From: Ephemerocybe angulata | Lineage: Eukaryota > Basidiomycota > Agaricomycetes > Agaricales > Psathyrellaceae | Direction: 5' to 3' | NCBI GenBank assembly: GCA_013368325.1 | Contig: JAACJK010000002.1 | Location: 186,001-250,000, forward strand | DNA length: 64,000 bases | Part shown: positions 54,598 to 64,000 of the stretch, piece after piece | Position numbering within the stretch: position 1 is the stretch's first letter | How the letters are laid out: every line of letters begins with the position of its first letter | Notes under the pieces: model-generated | Told to the model about the DNA's origin: nothing | Databases searched by the model: none | Seen by the model: only the letters and a program-made list of their open reading frames with translations | Program-made: the position numbers and the translations under genes

Positions 54598-56534
54598 CTC
54601 GGTCGGTGGCCCGAAGCCCTCGCCCATGACCCGTTTGTTCTGGGTTCTATTTGTCTGGGTTGCCCTAAGTTCCTCCCCCAATATTTCTTGGGCATGAGAT
54701 GTTCATCGGCCGCCCCTCGTTCGTTCCTCTTCATCCAGTCTTCGGCGGTCATGCTCAGCGTCTCGATTTCTCTGGGTGGTACTTAGGGCTTCTTCCAAGG
54801 TCTGTTCCGACCCAACTGCTACCTCCCGTCGCTCAGAACCAAGCCTAAGGAGGTTTCTCAAGGGGTGAAGGAATGAGAGACCATAGCTAATCAATAGGGC
54901 CAGTGTTCGTAGATGCGTAGATTGTATCTACCCATTGGCAGCCTGGAGTCTGGAATGTGAGTCTAATTTATGTATTCACGGTTTCGAGGTCTTGACCTCT
55001 AGCTGTGGCACCTGCTATCTCGCGCCGAGAACGTTTGAACTTCGAAGGTACATATGTGATCCAGTTTTGTGACAGACCTCGGAAGCCTTCAAACATAATT
55101 TACTCTCGCATTCCAGACTCCAGTAGCCAAGTCTATACGCAGATCGCCAGACCACCCACCCTATCCATTGCCCTCCCGTACTTCTGCCCAACTCCCAGTC
55201 ATGAGCCTTGGACAACAAGCACTACACGTTTTGGAACGTATAGTCTTGAGGACGCGGCTGGAACGGCGCCTTGCGCCGCACCGGTGCAATATCTTGTGAA
55301 CACGGCTTCATTCTTGACCGTAACTATTTTGGCATGGGATGAATCAGGTAGATCCAACTAGCATGTTATCACACATTTTTCAATCTCAAAGGTTGTGCAA
55401 ACTTTTTGGCTAGCAGAGAGGAAAGCGCTGACTGGTGAACGGTCTTTCGAAACTAGAGGACAACACCCCGATTATCAGTAATTTACGGGACTCAGTAAAC
55501 TGGCGGACAACACCCCGATTACCAGTAATTTACGCGACTCAGTGCCTCCGGTATGACCCCTGCAATGACTGCCATTCAGTCAAGTGTTATTTTATCCAGT
55601 ATGTGCTACTCCGAGGGACAAAGTATTACAGAAGGTGCTAAGAACCCGTCTTTTGGCGCGCTCAGTTTCGTTTGAAGTGAAAACCGACGAATGGAGGGAT
55701 ATCCTTGCTTTCTCCTGTAGCCTGTCAGTCGGTCAACGGAGATTCCTGGGTTAAACTAGCTTTCTGCCTCACCCTCGTCGGGCGAGAGCATCCCCGATCC
55801 TGATGGGCTCGGGCATTCACAGATCCGAGAAAGAGGTTCGGACCCCGGTTGGATACCCAGTATGTGTTCGGACGACGTGTCGGATGGGGTCGCGGTAAAA
55901 ATAGATCTGAGAACCAAGATCAGCAATCAGCTCCCAAATTTGGACACAGGGTCCGAGACAGTGCCAAATTGGGACGTCCCAGGCAGATCATGGGGCGCCA
56001 TATGGCAGGCAGATGGGACCAGCTGGCTCATTGAAGCAATGCCACATGTAGACGACCCAGCTTGGTTATTGACACATGGTCATGTGGGTCTCCCAGCTGG
56101 GGCCAGGTATCCCATTGATGATGGGTCATATGCAGGCCCAGTTTCCTAATTAGGAGAGTGTCATTGTTATGTCATATGGTGCTTGTCGTCCTGCTCCCAG
56201 TCACGCGGTGCCATATGTACGGTGTACGACTGAGTGCACGGAGGAGCTCCATGCCAGAGTCAAGTTAGTTATGGCAGTTTAGCGCCAAGAGCTGATTGGT
56301 TCGCCGTTGTTTGGTTGCGCATCAATGGCACCACGCCTGAGTACTTCTTATTCCCCCCTCCCTCTACAACAATGATGTCGCGAAACTGACTTCCACTCGT
56401 TGACTGGTCTTGAAAGCAACAAAAGCCTTGCACTGGATAGGTATGTGCGAGTCTTCCTCCTTTCGTCATAAACACTACAGCTCGACACATATATAGTTCA
56501 AACTGCCAGCGACGTCCCCGACGGAAGGTGGAAA
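54598..56534. other. Spacer between the KDZ-linked region and MYND copy 3
   Basis: No gene was recognised. It contains a two-copy tandem repeat (47-bp period, 55458-55543), a palindromic GGCGCC...GCACCGGTGC patch near 55264-55287, and CCAGCTGG-bearing sequence at 56018-56102 resembling in style the patch at 17647-17712. The right end (56280-56534) is the conserved MYND-family promoter block with a CTGATTGG (CCAAT) element near 56290. Confidence 0.4.
55458..55543. repeat. Two-copy tandem repeat (47-bp period)
   Basis: GGACAACACCCCGATTA-CAGTAATTTACG-GACTCAGT occurs twice, starting at 55458 and 55505, with three or fewer differences. Confidence 0.85.
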
Positions 56535-57995
56535 ATGCAATCAACTCAATCCCAATTCAGGGTCGAAGCGGTATGGGCCACTGTCTGAATCTCGAGGCTG
56601 AACTGATAGCGAATCTGTCTGATCAAATCGCTGTTTCCTCAGCTCCTTAACGCGGCGGAACAGGGATCCATATCACACCTTTGGCGACTGAGATGGGAGT
56701 GGCCAACCGACATCTCCTTGGCCGAAAGGGTGTTGATGATTCTGCTGGAAAACTTCAAGACTGAAGCGCACCATCTGCAACGCCTGCAATCCCAAGTTCC
56801 AGATAGAGAGCTCCAGCGTGTGTTGGATCTCATGCTGGCCTCTTTGGCAGGGCTGGACGGGGCATTGGGGTCCCTGGAGGGTGCGTTGGGGTCCCTGGAC
56901 CCCGCCCTCGCAATAAAAACAAAACAATTCGCCATCGCCTTCCACCCGTATCTCCAAGAATTCTTCGCTTGGCTTCGGTTCTTCGTGGTCAATCCGCAAT
57001 TGGTAGTTCCTGATGAGCCGATAATGTTTAGCCCTCAGGCCGCGACTCGGGTGATAATTCTGTTGCATGCTGGTCTCTACGTGACGGATGACCCAGAAAT
57101 CGTGGAATGCATCCTCGACATGTCGCTGTTCTTATTCATGGACACTACGCTATGGAAATGGCGGAAAGGCGAGACTTTTACTCAAGCGGAATATGACAAG
57201 ATCGTCGCCCCGAAGTTCGAGCCGTTGGCAATGTGCATCCGCTATCGTTCGATAGGGGACGCTCTCTTCAAGAAACTGAACTCGGCGACCACCGAATTGC
57301 TGAAGCGCCTTGGTGACACCTTTTCGCGTCAATGCTCGGAGTGTTCTGCAGGCTTTCCGAAGGACATCCCAGGCTTGAACTGCAAGACCTTCTGGACCTA
57401 CGTCCACGCTGCCCTTCTCTTGTGCAGGTGGATCCCTAGGTTTTCCAAGCTCATCATCAAGTCTCGTTTTCCGGCTCTTGCTTTGAAGGCTGCGCTTAGT
57501 GTTCCCCTTGCGGCAGCTTGCCACTTACCCAGGGGGTCCCTTGCACTCGAGATAGCATCCACTATGTTTCTTGGCGAATTCTTTCTTGTGGACAACTCGC
57601 GACACCTCATCGTTCAGCTTCTTGAGGCTGGCATTCTCGAAATCATAATCGACGACCTCCTTTCTCCGCGAGGTGAAGGCGGAGAAGGGAAAGTCTTCGG
57701 AGAATGGAAGTTTGAAGGAGATATGAACCCATTGAAGGCCGTCCTGTATGCCTGCTACGATCGACACATCGCGAACGCCCTCAATACCGCACTCATGTCA
57801 GTTTCGCCGTCGACCAAGAGGGCCATCGCCATGAACGGCACCGCCTGCGAAATCTGGGGTTATTTCGTACTCGGATTCCAGTCTTACCAGAATGCTCTGC
57901 GCCGTTTTCCGAAAGATAACATTCCCCTTTGCGACTCTCTCATGGTTCCGAGGCATTTTGGCTCGGGTACATTTCGACCTGACTTGCGCTTTTGA
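56535..57995 (+). pseudogene. MYND-family copy 3, cut off before the MYND finger
   Basis: Exon 1 (56535..56570, MQSTQSQFRVEA) and exon 2 (from 56643, LLNAAEQGS) match copies 1 and 2 and stay open. Homology stops at DSL|M at 57944, where the intron donor GTAATT should be. The frame instead runs 17 codons into the insertion's end repeat and stops at 57995. The predicted product of about 462 aa lacks the MYND finger and the conserved tail. Both lie about 3.1 kb downstream (61078-61723) with intact splice sites. Exon 2 contains an extra short repeat, GALGSLEGALGSLD. Whether the shortened protein is made is unknown. Confidence 0.8.
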
Positions 57996-58219
57996 TGTTA
58001 GCTTTCTTGATGGGATCACGGAATTTGCCGAAATCGAATATCAGACTTCCTCTCGGGCGTACCAAAAGCTCTTGTGTAATAATTCCTATTGTCAACGTAC
58101 TAGATACACTAGATACAATTTTACAGCTAATAAAATGACTTATTTGGCGCCATATAACACCCCCAGCACTCGCGGCGTCCACCCCATCACCGTATCCAAC
58201 CTCGCCTCCTCCTCCTCGA

Positions 58220-59219
58220 TCGTCGCAAGCGCTCATGAGCTTTGACGCCGGCTCGTACCCCTCCTCGCCCTCCTGCATGTGATGGAAGCATCCAATGATA
58301 CTCAGCCTCTCCCTCCCATCGCCCCCAGTACGACCTCCTCCACCGAATGGAAGCTCTTGCCCGGCTGCACCTCGAAGATGATGAACTGGTTCCAGCTGGG
58401 AGGGATGCTCTTCGACGGCACGTTCATCGGTTCGGGCTACCTGTCCTCGCCGATCTTCGTGGGGTACAGCTCAAGCGCCCGCCCCAGTACTTCTGCCACG
58501 GCTGGTAGTGTGGGAGGGGCATGTAGAGGATGTAGGATACGCGCTGGCTGCCGATGACGTCGTTGTGGTTGAGGAGGTGGCAGCCGCGGGCAACCGCGGG
58601 TGTAGGTGTTGACGGACATGTCCTGCTTCGTGCCAGAGAGGGGCCCGCAGCCCGTTACAACCTGCTAAGTCGCGGAAGGACTTGGAGTTGAGGGCATCGC
58701 GCAGCGCGAGGAGGTTCGGGAGGCGTGCGAGCTGGTCGGGGGCAAGGTAGTCGAGCGAGGCGAGGTCGTCCGTTTGGTTGACCTGATCATCGAGATAGAC
58801 AGATACATAGATACATAGATAGAACGGATTAATGGACGAATGAATTGCGGCACTGATTAGCGACAGTTCGGGACGGAGATCGCAGTGGAGACCCGTACCT
58901 TGTAGATATTGGTCTCATCTCCGTGAGGCTCAGCTCGCGAAGACACTAGTCCTTGATGTTTTTCGAGCAGCTCGTCCCAACGATGGCGCGTACGACTTGT
59001 GCAGCCGGCTGATGTTGTCCAGCTCGAACAGGCCGTTCGTGAACCTGCCCGCCGCCGGTGAAGGCGCGAACTCGACGGGGGTCGTGGGGGGCCGTGCATG
59101 CCATTGCCGTTCGTCATCGTCGTCGGCGCCTTCTTCGCTTTCTTCCCGGACGGTGTCGCAGTGCTGATTGTATGCATCTGCGGGGTCGGGGAGCGGGACC
59201 TCTCTTTTGTGCCGGCCAT
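58220..59219 (-). pseudogene. Broken Ofd1/Tpa1-type prolyl hydroxylase fragment
   Basis: From ATG 59219 the minus strand reads MAGTKERSRSPTPQ, then PAAGRFTNGLFELDN in another frame. An intron at about 58898-58794 follows, then QTDDLASLDYLAPDQL, GCGPLSGTKQDMSVNTYTRGC, LPHYQPWQKYWGG, LELYPTKIGED, PSWNQFIIFEVQPGKSFHS and RLSIIGCFHHMQEGEEGYEP. These are landmarks of the N-terminal 2-oxoglutarate/Fe(II) oxygenase domain of Ofd1/Tpa1 proteins, which hydroxylate a ribosomal protein prolyl residue. At least four frame changes occur, one from a 10-bp duplication at the position of the iron-binding HLLNHND motif. A TAG follows GED in one frame. The C-terminal half of the family is absent. The kept intron shows it was copied from DNA, not from mRNA. 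Confidence 0.8.
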
Positions 59220-59269
59220 GGGTGGGAGATGCGAGAAGCAGGGCGTTGAGATCCATGAGCTGCGGTGGA

Positions 59270-60970
59270 ATAGGACATGGATACAGACTTTCAACGACCA
59301 ACGGTGTTGCTATGGGGTGAGGGAGGCCGGGGTCTTTGGGCACTCGGTAGTAACGGCGTCGTTGGTTGAGAAGGCGGCGGTGGTGGAGACGAACGTGGTG
59401 AGGATGCGGGTGAAGGAGACCGGTGTCCGAACTCGGTAATGGTGCGGGTGAAGGAGGCCAGCGTCGTTGGACGCGGACGTGGGGTGCGTCTGGGAGTGTC
59501 GGCGTTGGCTGTGGAGGCAAGGGGAGCCAGCGTCGTTGGACGCAAACCTGGTGGTGGTATGGGGACAGACGCCGACGGTGGTTGGCGTTGGGTGTACGCG
59601 AAGGTGGTGGTGTCTGCTGGCAGTCGGCGTTGGGCCTGGGTCAACCCACCATCCGTCGGAGGGTCGGCGTGACGCAAAAGGGATGGGCGGCGCAGACTGG
59701 TTCCTAAGCCGAACGCTCTATGGGCGTCGGTGTTGTTGACGTCGCGGGATGACCTGGTAATGGCGAGGGCCGTCAGTAGTGCGGCGGACCTCGTCCAACC
59801 GTCGACGTACCTTGAGCATGTGCACGTCCATTACTGGGAAGGCAGGTTCGCTTTGGCAAAGCGAACTCGCCCAGGAGAACTGGAGAGGCGAGGGTGGGAG
59901 GGAAAGCCAAGGGAATTTAGCGGCATGTCTGTCGCAGTGCGCACTGAACGAAGTTGAACAACCACGGGCAGGCTCAGGGTGGAGCTCACATGCTTCGGCA
60001 GTTTCCGATATGCCGGTGCGCGCCGGCGATTACGAATCCATGGGCGCTTACAACTCAAACTTACATGTCTGACAACACAAAAAGGTTACCCGTTAATCTC
60101 GTCTAACCCCACGTGACGATCTCGCTGGTCCTCCTCGTCCCTTTCTGGGCAGGATGGTCAATGCTGAGGACGCCCGTGAAGCCGCCGCGCGAAATGCGAT
60201 CGCCCGCGCCCAAAAAAGGCGACCGCCGGAAATTCCGACCCAGATATGGCAATGCCATCAGGGGCGGCCGGGATTTTGCGCGAGCGCCTATGCGAGGGAA
60301 ATTCGGGTGCCAATACCTCACCAGATAGGGAACAGGTGTACTTCAGGCCTATCTGAATACTTTCAACTAGATATCTTCTATCATTTCGAAGTGTAAATGC
60401 CCCTGAATTTGTACAAGGTGGCTCATAAACTCTAAAAATGCACTGATCCCCCTCCCACCATTAATTGCATGCTGGCGTGAGCACCACTGGTTAGCCTGAT
60501 TCACAGTGACCCTCAGATTAGTGGTAGACACCCCCAAAGCCTAATGAGACCTTTCTATCTACCAATATGCACGATCCAGCGACGATACATGGCACAGAGA
60601 CTTCCCTTGCCCAATTGGGAAGTACCCGCACCCTATCTCGACTCTCCCACACGTAGCAGGTACCGAAAAGTGTGTTATTGGGACCCGAACAATAGTAGTA
60701 CATGCCAAGAGTGAATATAGAAGGATGCGATAACCTTACCTCACTCAAAATGAGAGGTTACCTGAGGTTACCTGGGCCAAGTGTGACCCCCTTATATGCT
60801 CTATATCCCAGGAGCTCCTTCCCAGTTATACCCTTTCTTGAGTTGCTAGACTTGGGGGAAAATTCAATAAATTTAATGTTATATTGCTTGTATTACTATT
60901 TTGTATCCTACACAAATCCTACAAGTCGAATACAATAGACAAACAATATACAGTAACAATGGTCTCGAGA
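59270..60970. other. Rest of the insertion, no gene seen
   Basis: G-rich sequence with repeated GCGTCGTTGGACGC-like blocks (59459-59545) occupies the left part. The right part (60350-60960) is A+T-richer with no reading frame of interest. It holds short repeats such as GAGGTTACCT-GAGGTTACCTG (60754-60775). Confidence 0.35.
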
Positions 60971-61019
60971 CAAAATGCCTCGGACCAATGCCGTCCGCAG
61001 CATCGGCCCACTTACACTA

Positions 61020-61723
61020 GGTAATTCACCGCTTTCATAGCTTTGCGCGCTCCTTAAGCTCACTCTTATCGACGTAGCATCACTCGACTACTGGACCTAA
61101 TGAAGTTGGTGCTGCCTCAAAGGAATGTGCGATGTGCCATACGACAGTCTACTGCTCAACCAGCTGCCAACGAGAAGATTGGAATTCGCTCCATCGAGAA
61201 GAATGCATTCGAAACCGTGTTCAGCTCATAGGTAAGTTGGTCTTTGATTTATCTCGCATTTACCAGCTCGAGCTAACTCGTTTCAGACCACCAATTGAAA
61301 GGGTCCTCGATATCGCACCGGACGCGCGTCTTCAATCTCTTGCACCTGGAAACGGTCATGCATCAGATACCGAGAATGAGAGGAATCTCAGATGGATGGG
61401 TCAGAAAAAGGGTATGCATCATCGACACAACCTCTAATCCATTTACCGTGGACTGCGACACAATCGAGAGGGCTGCGATGTGCGAGCGGTTTGGGTTCAA
61501 GCTGTTCGATTGTGCGCGCAGTCAAGCGATGCTGCGTCAGGTCGCTGAGGACCGTGTAGCTGTGCTTGCAGTCTGCGCTTCGGCGATGGGTCGGTGTGGG
61601 GTCGTCATGTTTGCGAGATTTGGTCTCAAAAGAGCTTCGATGACCTTCTATCTGCAGGGTGGATTTTGTAAGGTGTTAGATGCGTCTGATATCAGAGATG
61701 GTTCTCTCCTTATTCAAGTTTAG
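61020..61723 (+). pseudogene. Displaced MYND half of copy 3 (or of another copy)
   Basis: The segment starts inside the MYND-family gene at the donor-like GTAATT (61020). Exon 3 (61078..61231) has CAMCHTTVYCS, CQREDW and H-x3-C; exon 4 (61287..61723) has LKGSSISHRTR, MGRCGVVMFARF and LQGGFCKVLDASD. Exon phases match copy 2 and no stop or shift is present, so the piece broke away recently. It has no exon 1 or 2 in front of it. It most likely belongs to the truncated copy 3 at 56535. Confidence 0.75.
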
Positions 61724-62039
61724 CGTACGTGTAGACTGGTATTTAAAGGACTGTGGACTGCTGAGCGCTCAACAATGGATGCATCTGGTTCCCAGGTCCA
61801 ACTCTAAGTTTTCCATTGGTTATGGCTGCACAAGAGGTTGGTTCACGAGGATTGCGCGTGAAGTTTGGGGCACTTGTCATGCCCCGTCGCGAAGTATGGC
61901 TCATTCGTTCGGGGATCGCTCACTGCCCACGCACAAATTGCATTACAGTATGCGAGGACTTTATCCCAGAGGCCAGAAATCAGTACTCGGTCGTTGAAGC
62001 GTGTGTCGACAGCAAGGAGAATCATTACATCCGGATTGT
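61724..62039. other. Spacer between MYND fragments
   Basis: No gene was seen; only short overlapping reading frames without recognisable motifs. Confidence 0.3.
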
Positions 62040-62252
62040 GTACGTTCTGTTTAGCGCCCAGAGCTGATTGGCTCGCATTTGTTTGGTTCAACAAACAACC
62101 AACGGCAAACGAGGCTGAGCGTGGCTGACTCGCTCTCTGCCTCGACCATGGTGTCACAAAATTGGTTCTTTCGCAGGTTTCTTTCTCAGCGCTCATCATC
62201 CACACCATAGCTCGAGTTTCGACATATAAAGCACCCCGACGGAAAGTGGAGA
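62040..62252 (+). promoter_or_regulatory. Conserved upstream region of MYND copy 4
   Basis: It matches the block upstream of copy 1: a CTGATTGGCTCG element (CCAAT on the other strand, about 62063-62074), TTGTTTGGTTCAACAAA, CTGACTCGCTCTCTGCCTCGA, and ACATATAAAG (62222-62231), 22-31 nt before the ATG. Confidence 0.5.
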
Positions 62253-63739
62253 ATGCAACCAACTCAATCCCACCTCAGGGTCGATGCGGTATGGTTCACC
62301 TGCTGCGATTTAGATGCTGGATACCTCTAATCGTTACGCTGTTTCTCAAATCTCCAGCTCCTCAAAGCGGCGGAACGTGGATCCATACCGCACCTTAAGC
62401 GATTGGAATATGAATGGCCGACCGACCCCTCCTTGTCCCAACGGGCGCTGATGATTCTGCTGGAGCACTTCAAGGCTGAAGCTCCCCATCTGCGCCACGG
62501 TCTGCAATCTCGAGAGGCCGAGCGTGCAACGGCGATCATGCTGGCCGCTTCTGCAGGGTTGGAAGGGGCATTCAAGTCCCTGGGCCATACCACCGAGGCG
62601 AAAGCAAACCAATTTACCGCCGCCTTCCATCCATATCTACAAGAATACTTCGCTTGGCTTCAGTTCGTCGTCCTCAACGTGCACGGCACGGGGGCACTTC
62701 CTGATCAGCCGATGAAGATGGCCTCGTTCACTGCGACTCGGGTATGGGCTCTGTTCAGCGCTGGGCTCTGCAAAACGGACGACCCGGATATCTTGGAGTG
62801 CATCCTCGACATGGCCCTGTTCTTGTTCATGGACACTACCCTATGGAGATGGCAGAAAGACAAGATCTTGACTCAAGCGCAATATGACGAAATTGTCGCC
62901 CCGAAGTTTGCGCCGTCACAATTCTGCATTCACCATCCTTCGACACGGGAGGCTCTCTTCAAGAAACTAAATCAGGCAACCACAGAATCGCTGAAGCGCC
63001 TTTGCGAAACCTTTATTCGACAATCCTTGGAGTGTTCTGGAGGCTTTCAGAAGGAGACCCCTGGATTGGGCGGCAAGGCCTTCTCGTCTTACGTCTCCAG
63101 CGCCTTTATCTTGTGCACCCAGGTCCCTAGGTTTTTCAAGCTCCTGCTCGAGTATCGGTTTCCGGCTTTGCTCTGAAGGCTGCGCGTAGTGTTCCTCTTG
63201 CCCCAGCTTCCAACTTACCCAGGAGGTCCCTAGCGCTCGAAACAGTCTCCACCATGTTCAATCAGGAAATTCTTCGGGTGGACAACTCGCGTCGATTAAT
63301 CGTTCAGCTTCTTGAGGCTGGCATCGTCGAAACTCTGATCAACGACATACTTTCTCCGCGAGGTGAAGACAAGGAGGGAAAAGTCTTCCAAGAATGGACG
63401 TCTCTGGATACTGCGAACCCCTTGGAGACTCTCATGTATGCAAGCTATGATTCACGTGTCGCGAATGCCCTGCATAACGCAGTCACGGCAATCCCGGAGT
63501 CGACCAGGGAGGACATTATGAAGAACAGCCTTTGTCGCGACGTCTGGGTCCCTTTTCTTGGCAATTTTCGGTTTCGTGAGGAAGCTCTGCGCCGGCTTCC
63601 CAACGATCACATTCCCCTCTGCGACTCTCTCATGGTAATTACCAACCCTTTCCTAGGTTACGCCCGCCCTAACCCACAGTTATTATGATTGTAGCATCCT
63701 TCCGTCATCGAAGCCTCACTAACCCCATTCGAAGCTTGA
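62253..63739 (+). pseudogene. MYND-family copy 4, frameshifted and truncated
   Basis: Exon 1 (62253..62288, MQPTQSHLRVDA) and exon 2 (from 62358) match copy 1 closely. At about 63167 one T is missing from the run that reads CTTTTGCT-like in the other copies, giving a TGA at 63174. The correct frame resumes and runs to the donor at 63635. After the acceptor at 63694, exon 3 starts HPSV as in copy 2 but then diverges (IEASLTPFEA) to a TGA at 63739. No MYND finger or tail is found to the window end. Confidence 0.8.
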
Positions 63740-64000
63740 AGCTTGAGATTGAGCTTGAGATTGAGCTCAGTCTTCTCAAAGTCATTCCCGGCCTTCTCAA
63801 GAGCTGATGTGCACCCCCAGGCCAATGGCCAACAAGGACAAGCTCTTGTACACAATGCGATGCGACATGGCTCACAACTTTCCTTCTCCCTCTACTATCC
63901 AGAAACCAGGAGTATTCCCGTCTTGGTTGACTTCTGCGAGCAGTATTGGAGGCACAATTCCATCAGGATAAGCCATGGTAAGCCTGAACAATTCGAACAC
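63740..64000. other. Unassigned right edge
   Basis: It starts with a short repeat of GCTTGAGATTGA (about 63740-63765). No gene could be recognised in the remaining 230 bp. Confidence 0.3.

Larger units (their letters stand above)
57947..60984. mobile_element. 3.04-kb insertion bounded by 14-bp inverted repeats
   Basis: TCCGAGGCATTTTG at 57947-57960 is the exact reverse complement of 60971-60984. The match continues imperfectly inward (GCTCGGG against TCTCGAGACC) and outward to GGT. The segment splits MYND copy 3. It codes for no transposase that I recognise, but carries a broken prolyl-hydroxylase gene fragment. No target duplication was seen, and about 35 bp of unexplained sequence separate the right repeat from the resumed MYND intron at 61020, so the true ends may differ. 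Confidence 0.55.

Noticed and set aside
58437..58619. A separate small gene on the minus strand
   Set aside because: It is one frame of the broken Ofd1/Tpa1-type gene; flanking frames contain the adjoining conserved segments.
1..64000. tRNA or rRNA genes
   Set aside because: No cloverleaf with A and B boxes and no conserved rRNA sequence was recognised by eye; a tRNAscan-type search was not possible.

Overview
The window looks like nuclear DNA of a mushroom-forming basidiomycete (Agaricomycetes). Genes are broken by many short introns (about 45-70 nt) with GT(A/G)NGT-type donors, CTAAC/CTGAC/CTAAT-like branch sites and CAG/TAG acceptors. There is an expanded family of MYND zinc-finger genes. 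There is also a KDZ-type DNA transposase next to a TET/JBP-type oxygenase, a pairing known mainly from basidiomycetes. I see no tRNA, rRNA or CRISPR array.

Left host-like part (1-17.5 kb): two MYND-family genes on the minus strand (one cut by the window edge at 1-163, one apparently intact at 406-2470). Then comes a decayed, internally deleted, reverse-oriented copy (about 2990-3755) of the large gene that follows, and about 4.2 kb of microsatellite-rich non-coding DNA. The large, mostly disordered protein gene occupies about 7972-14457 (+). A second apparently intact MYND gene (14986-17054, +) is followed directly by a decayed remnant of another copy's last exon.

Middle part (about 18-54.6 kb): a mobile-element neighbourhood. 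A TET/JBP-type 2-oxoglutarate/Fe(II) oxygenase (18068-19421, +), two small unknown genes (-) and a KDZ transposase (21206-24902, -) sit side by side. They are followed by a lysine/glutamate-rich protein gene (25043-27789, +), an unknown multi-exon gene (34559-36579, -), a coiled-coil gene (36617-39216, -), a gene with a Zn-cluster-like cysteine motif (50568-52138, -) and two more small spliced genes (52246-53208 and 53568-54072, +). This set is interrupted by a young non-coding LTR retroelement (28039-34503; two 1048-bp LTRs) and by a Helitron-type element (39217 to about 50531). The Helitron protein joins a Rep (HUH/Y2) domain, a Pif1-like helicase and a C-terminal ubiquitin-protease-like domain. 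A CTCGTCCGA-rich repeat occurs in two spacers. I infer that much of 18-54.6 kb is one large KDZ-linked element or gene cluster with later nested insertions; its ends were not found. In-frame TGA codons where CGA would be expected, in the KDZ transposase and in the coiled-coil gene, suggest decay through C-to-T change at CpG.

Right part (56.5-64 kb): two more MYND copies, both broken. One lost its MYND half at the edge of an insertion of about 3 kb bounded by 14-bp inverted repeats (57947-60984). That insertion carries a frameshifted fragment of an Ofd1/Tpa1-type prolyl hydroxylase gene. The MYND half lies beyond it at 61078-61723. The other (62253-63739) has a one-base frameshift and ends before the MYND motif.
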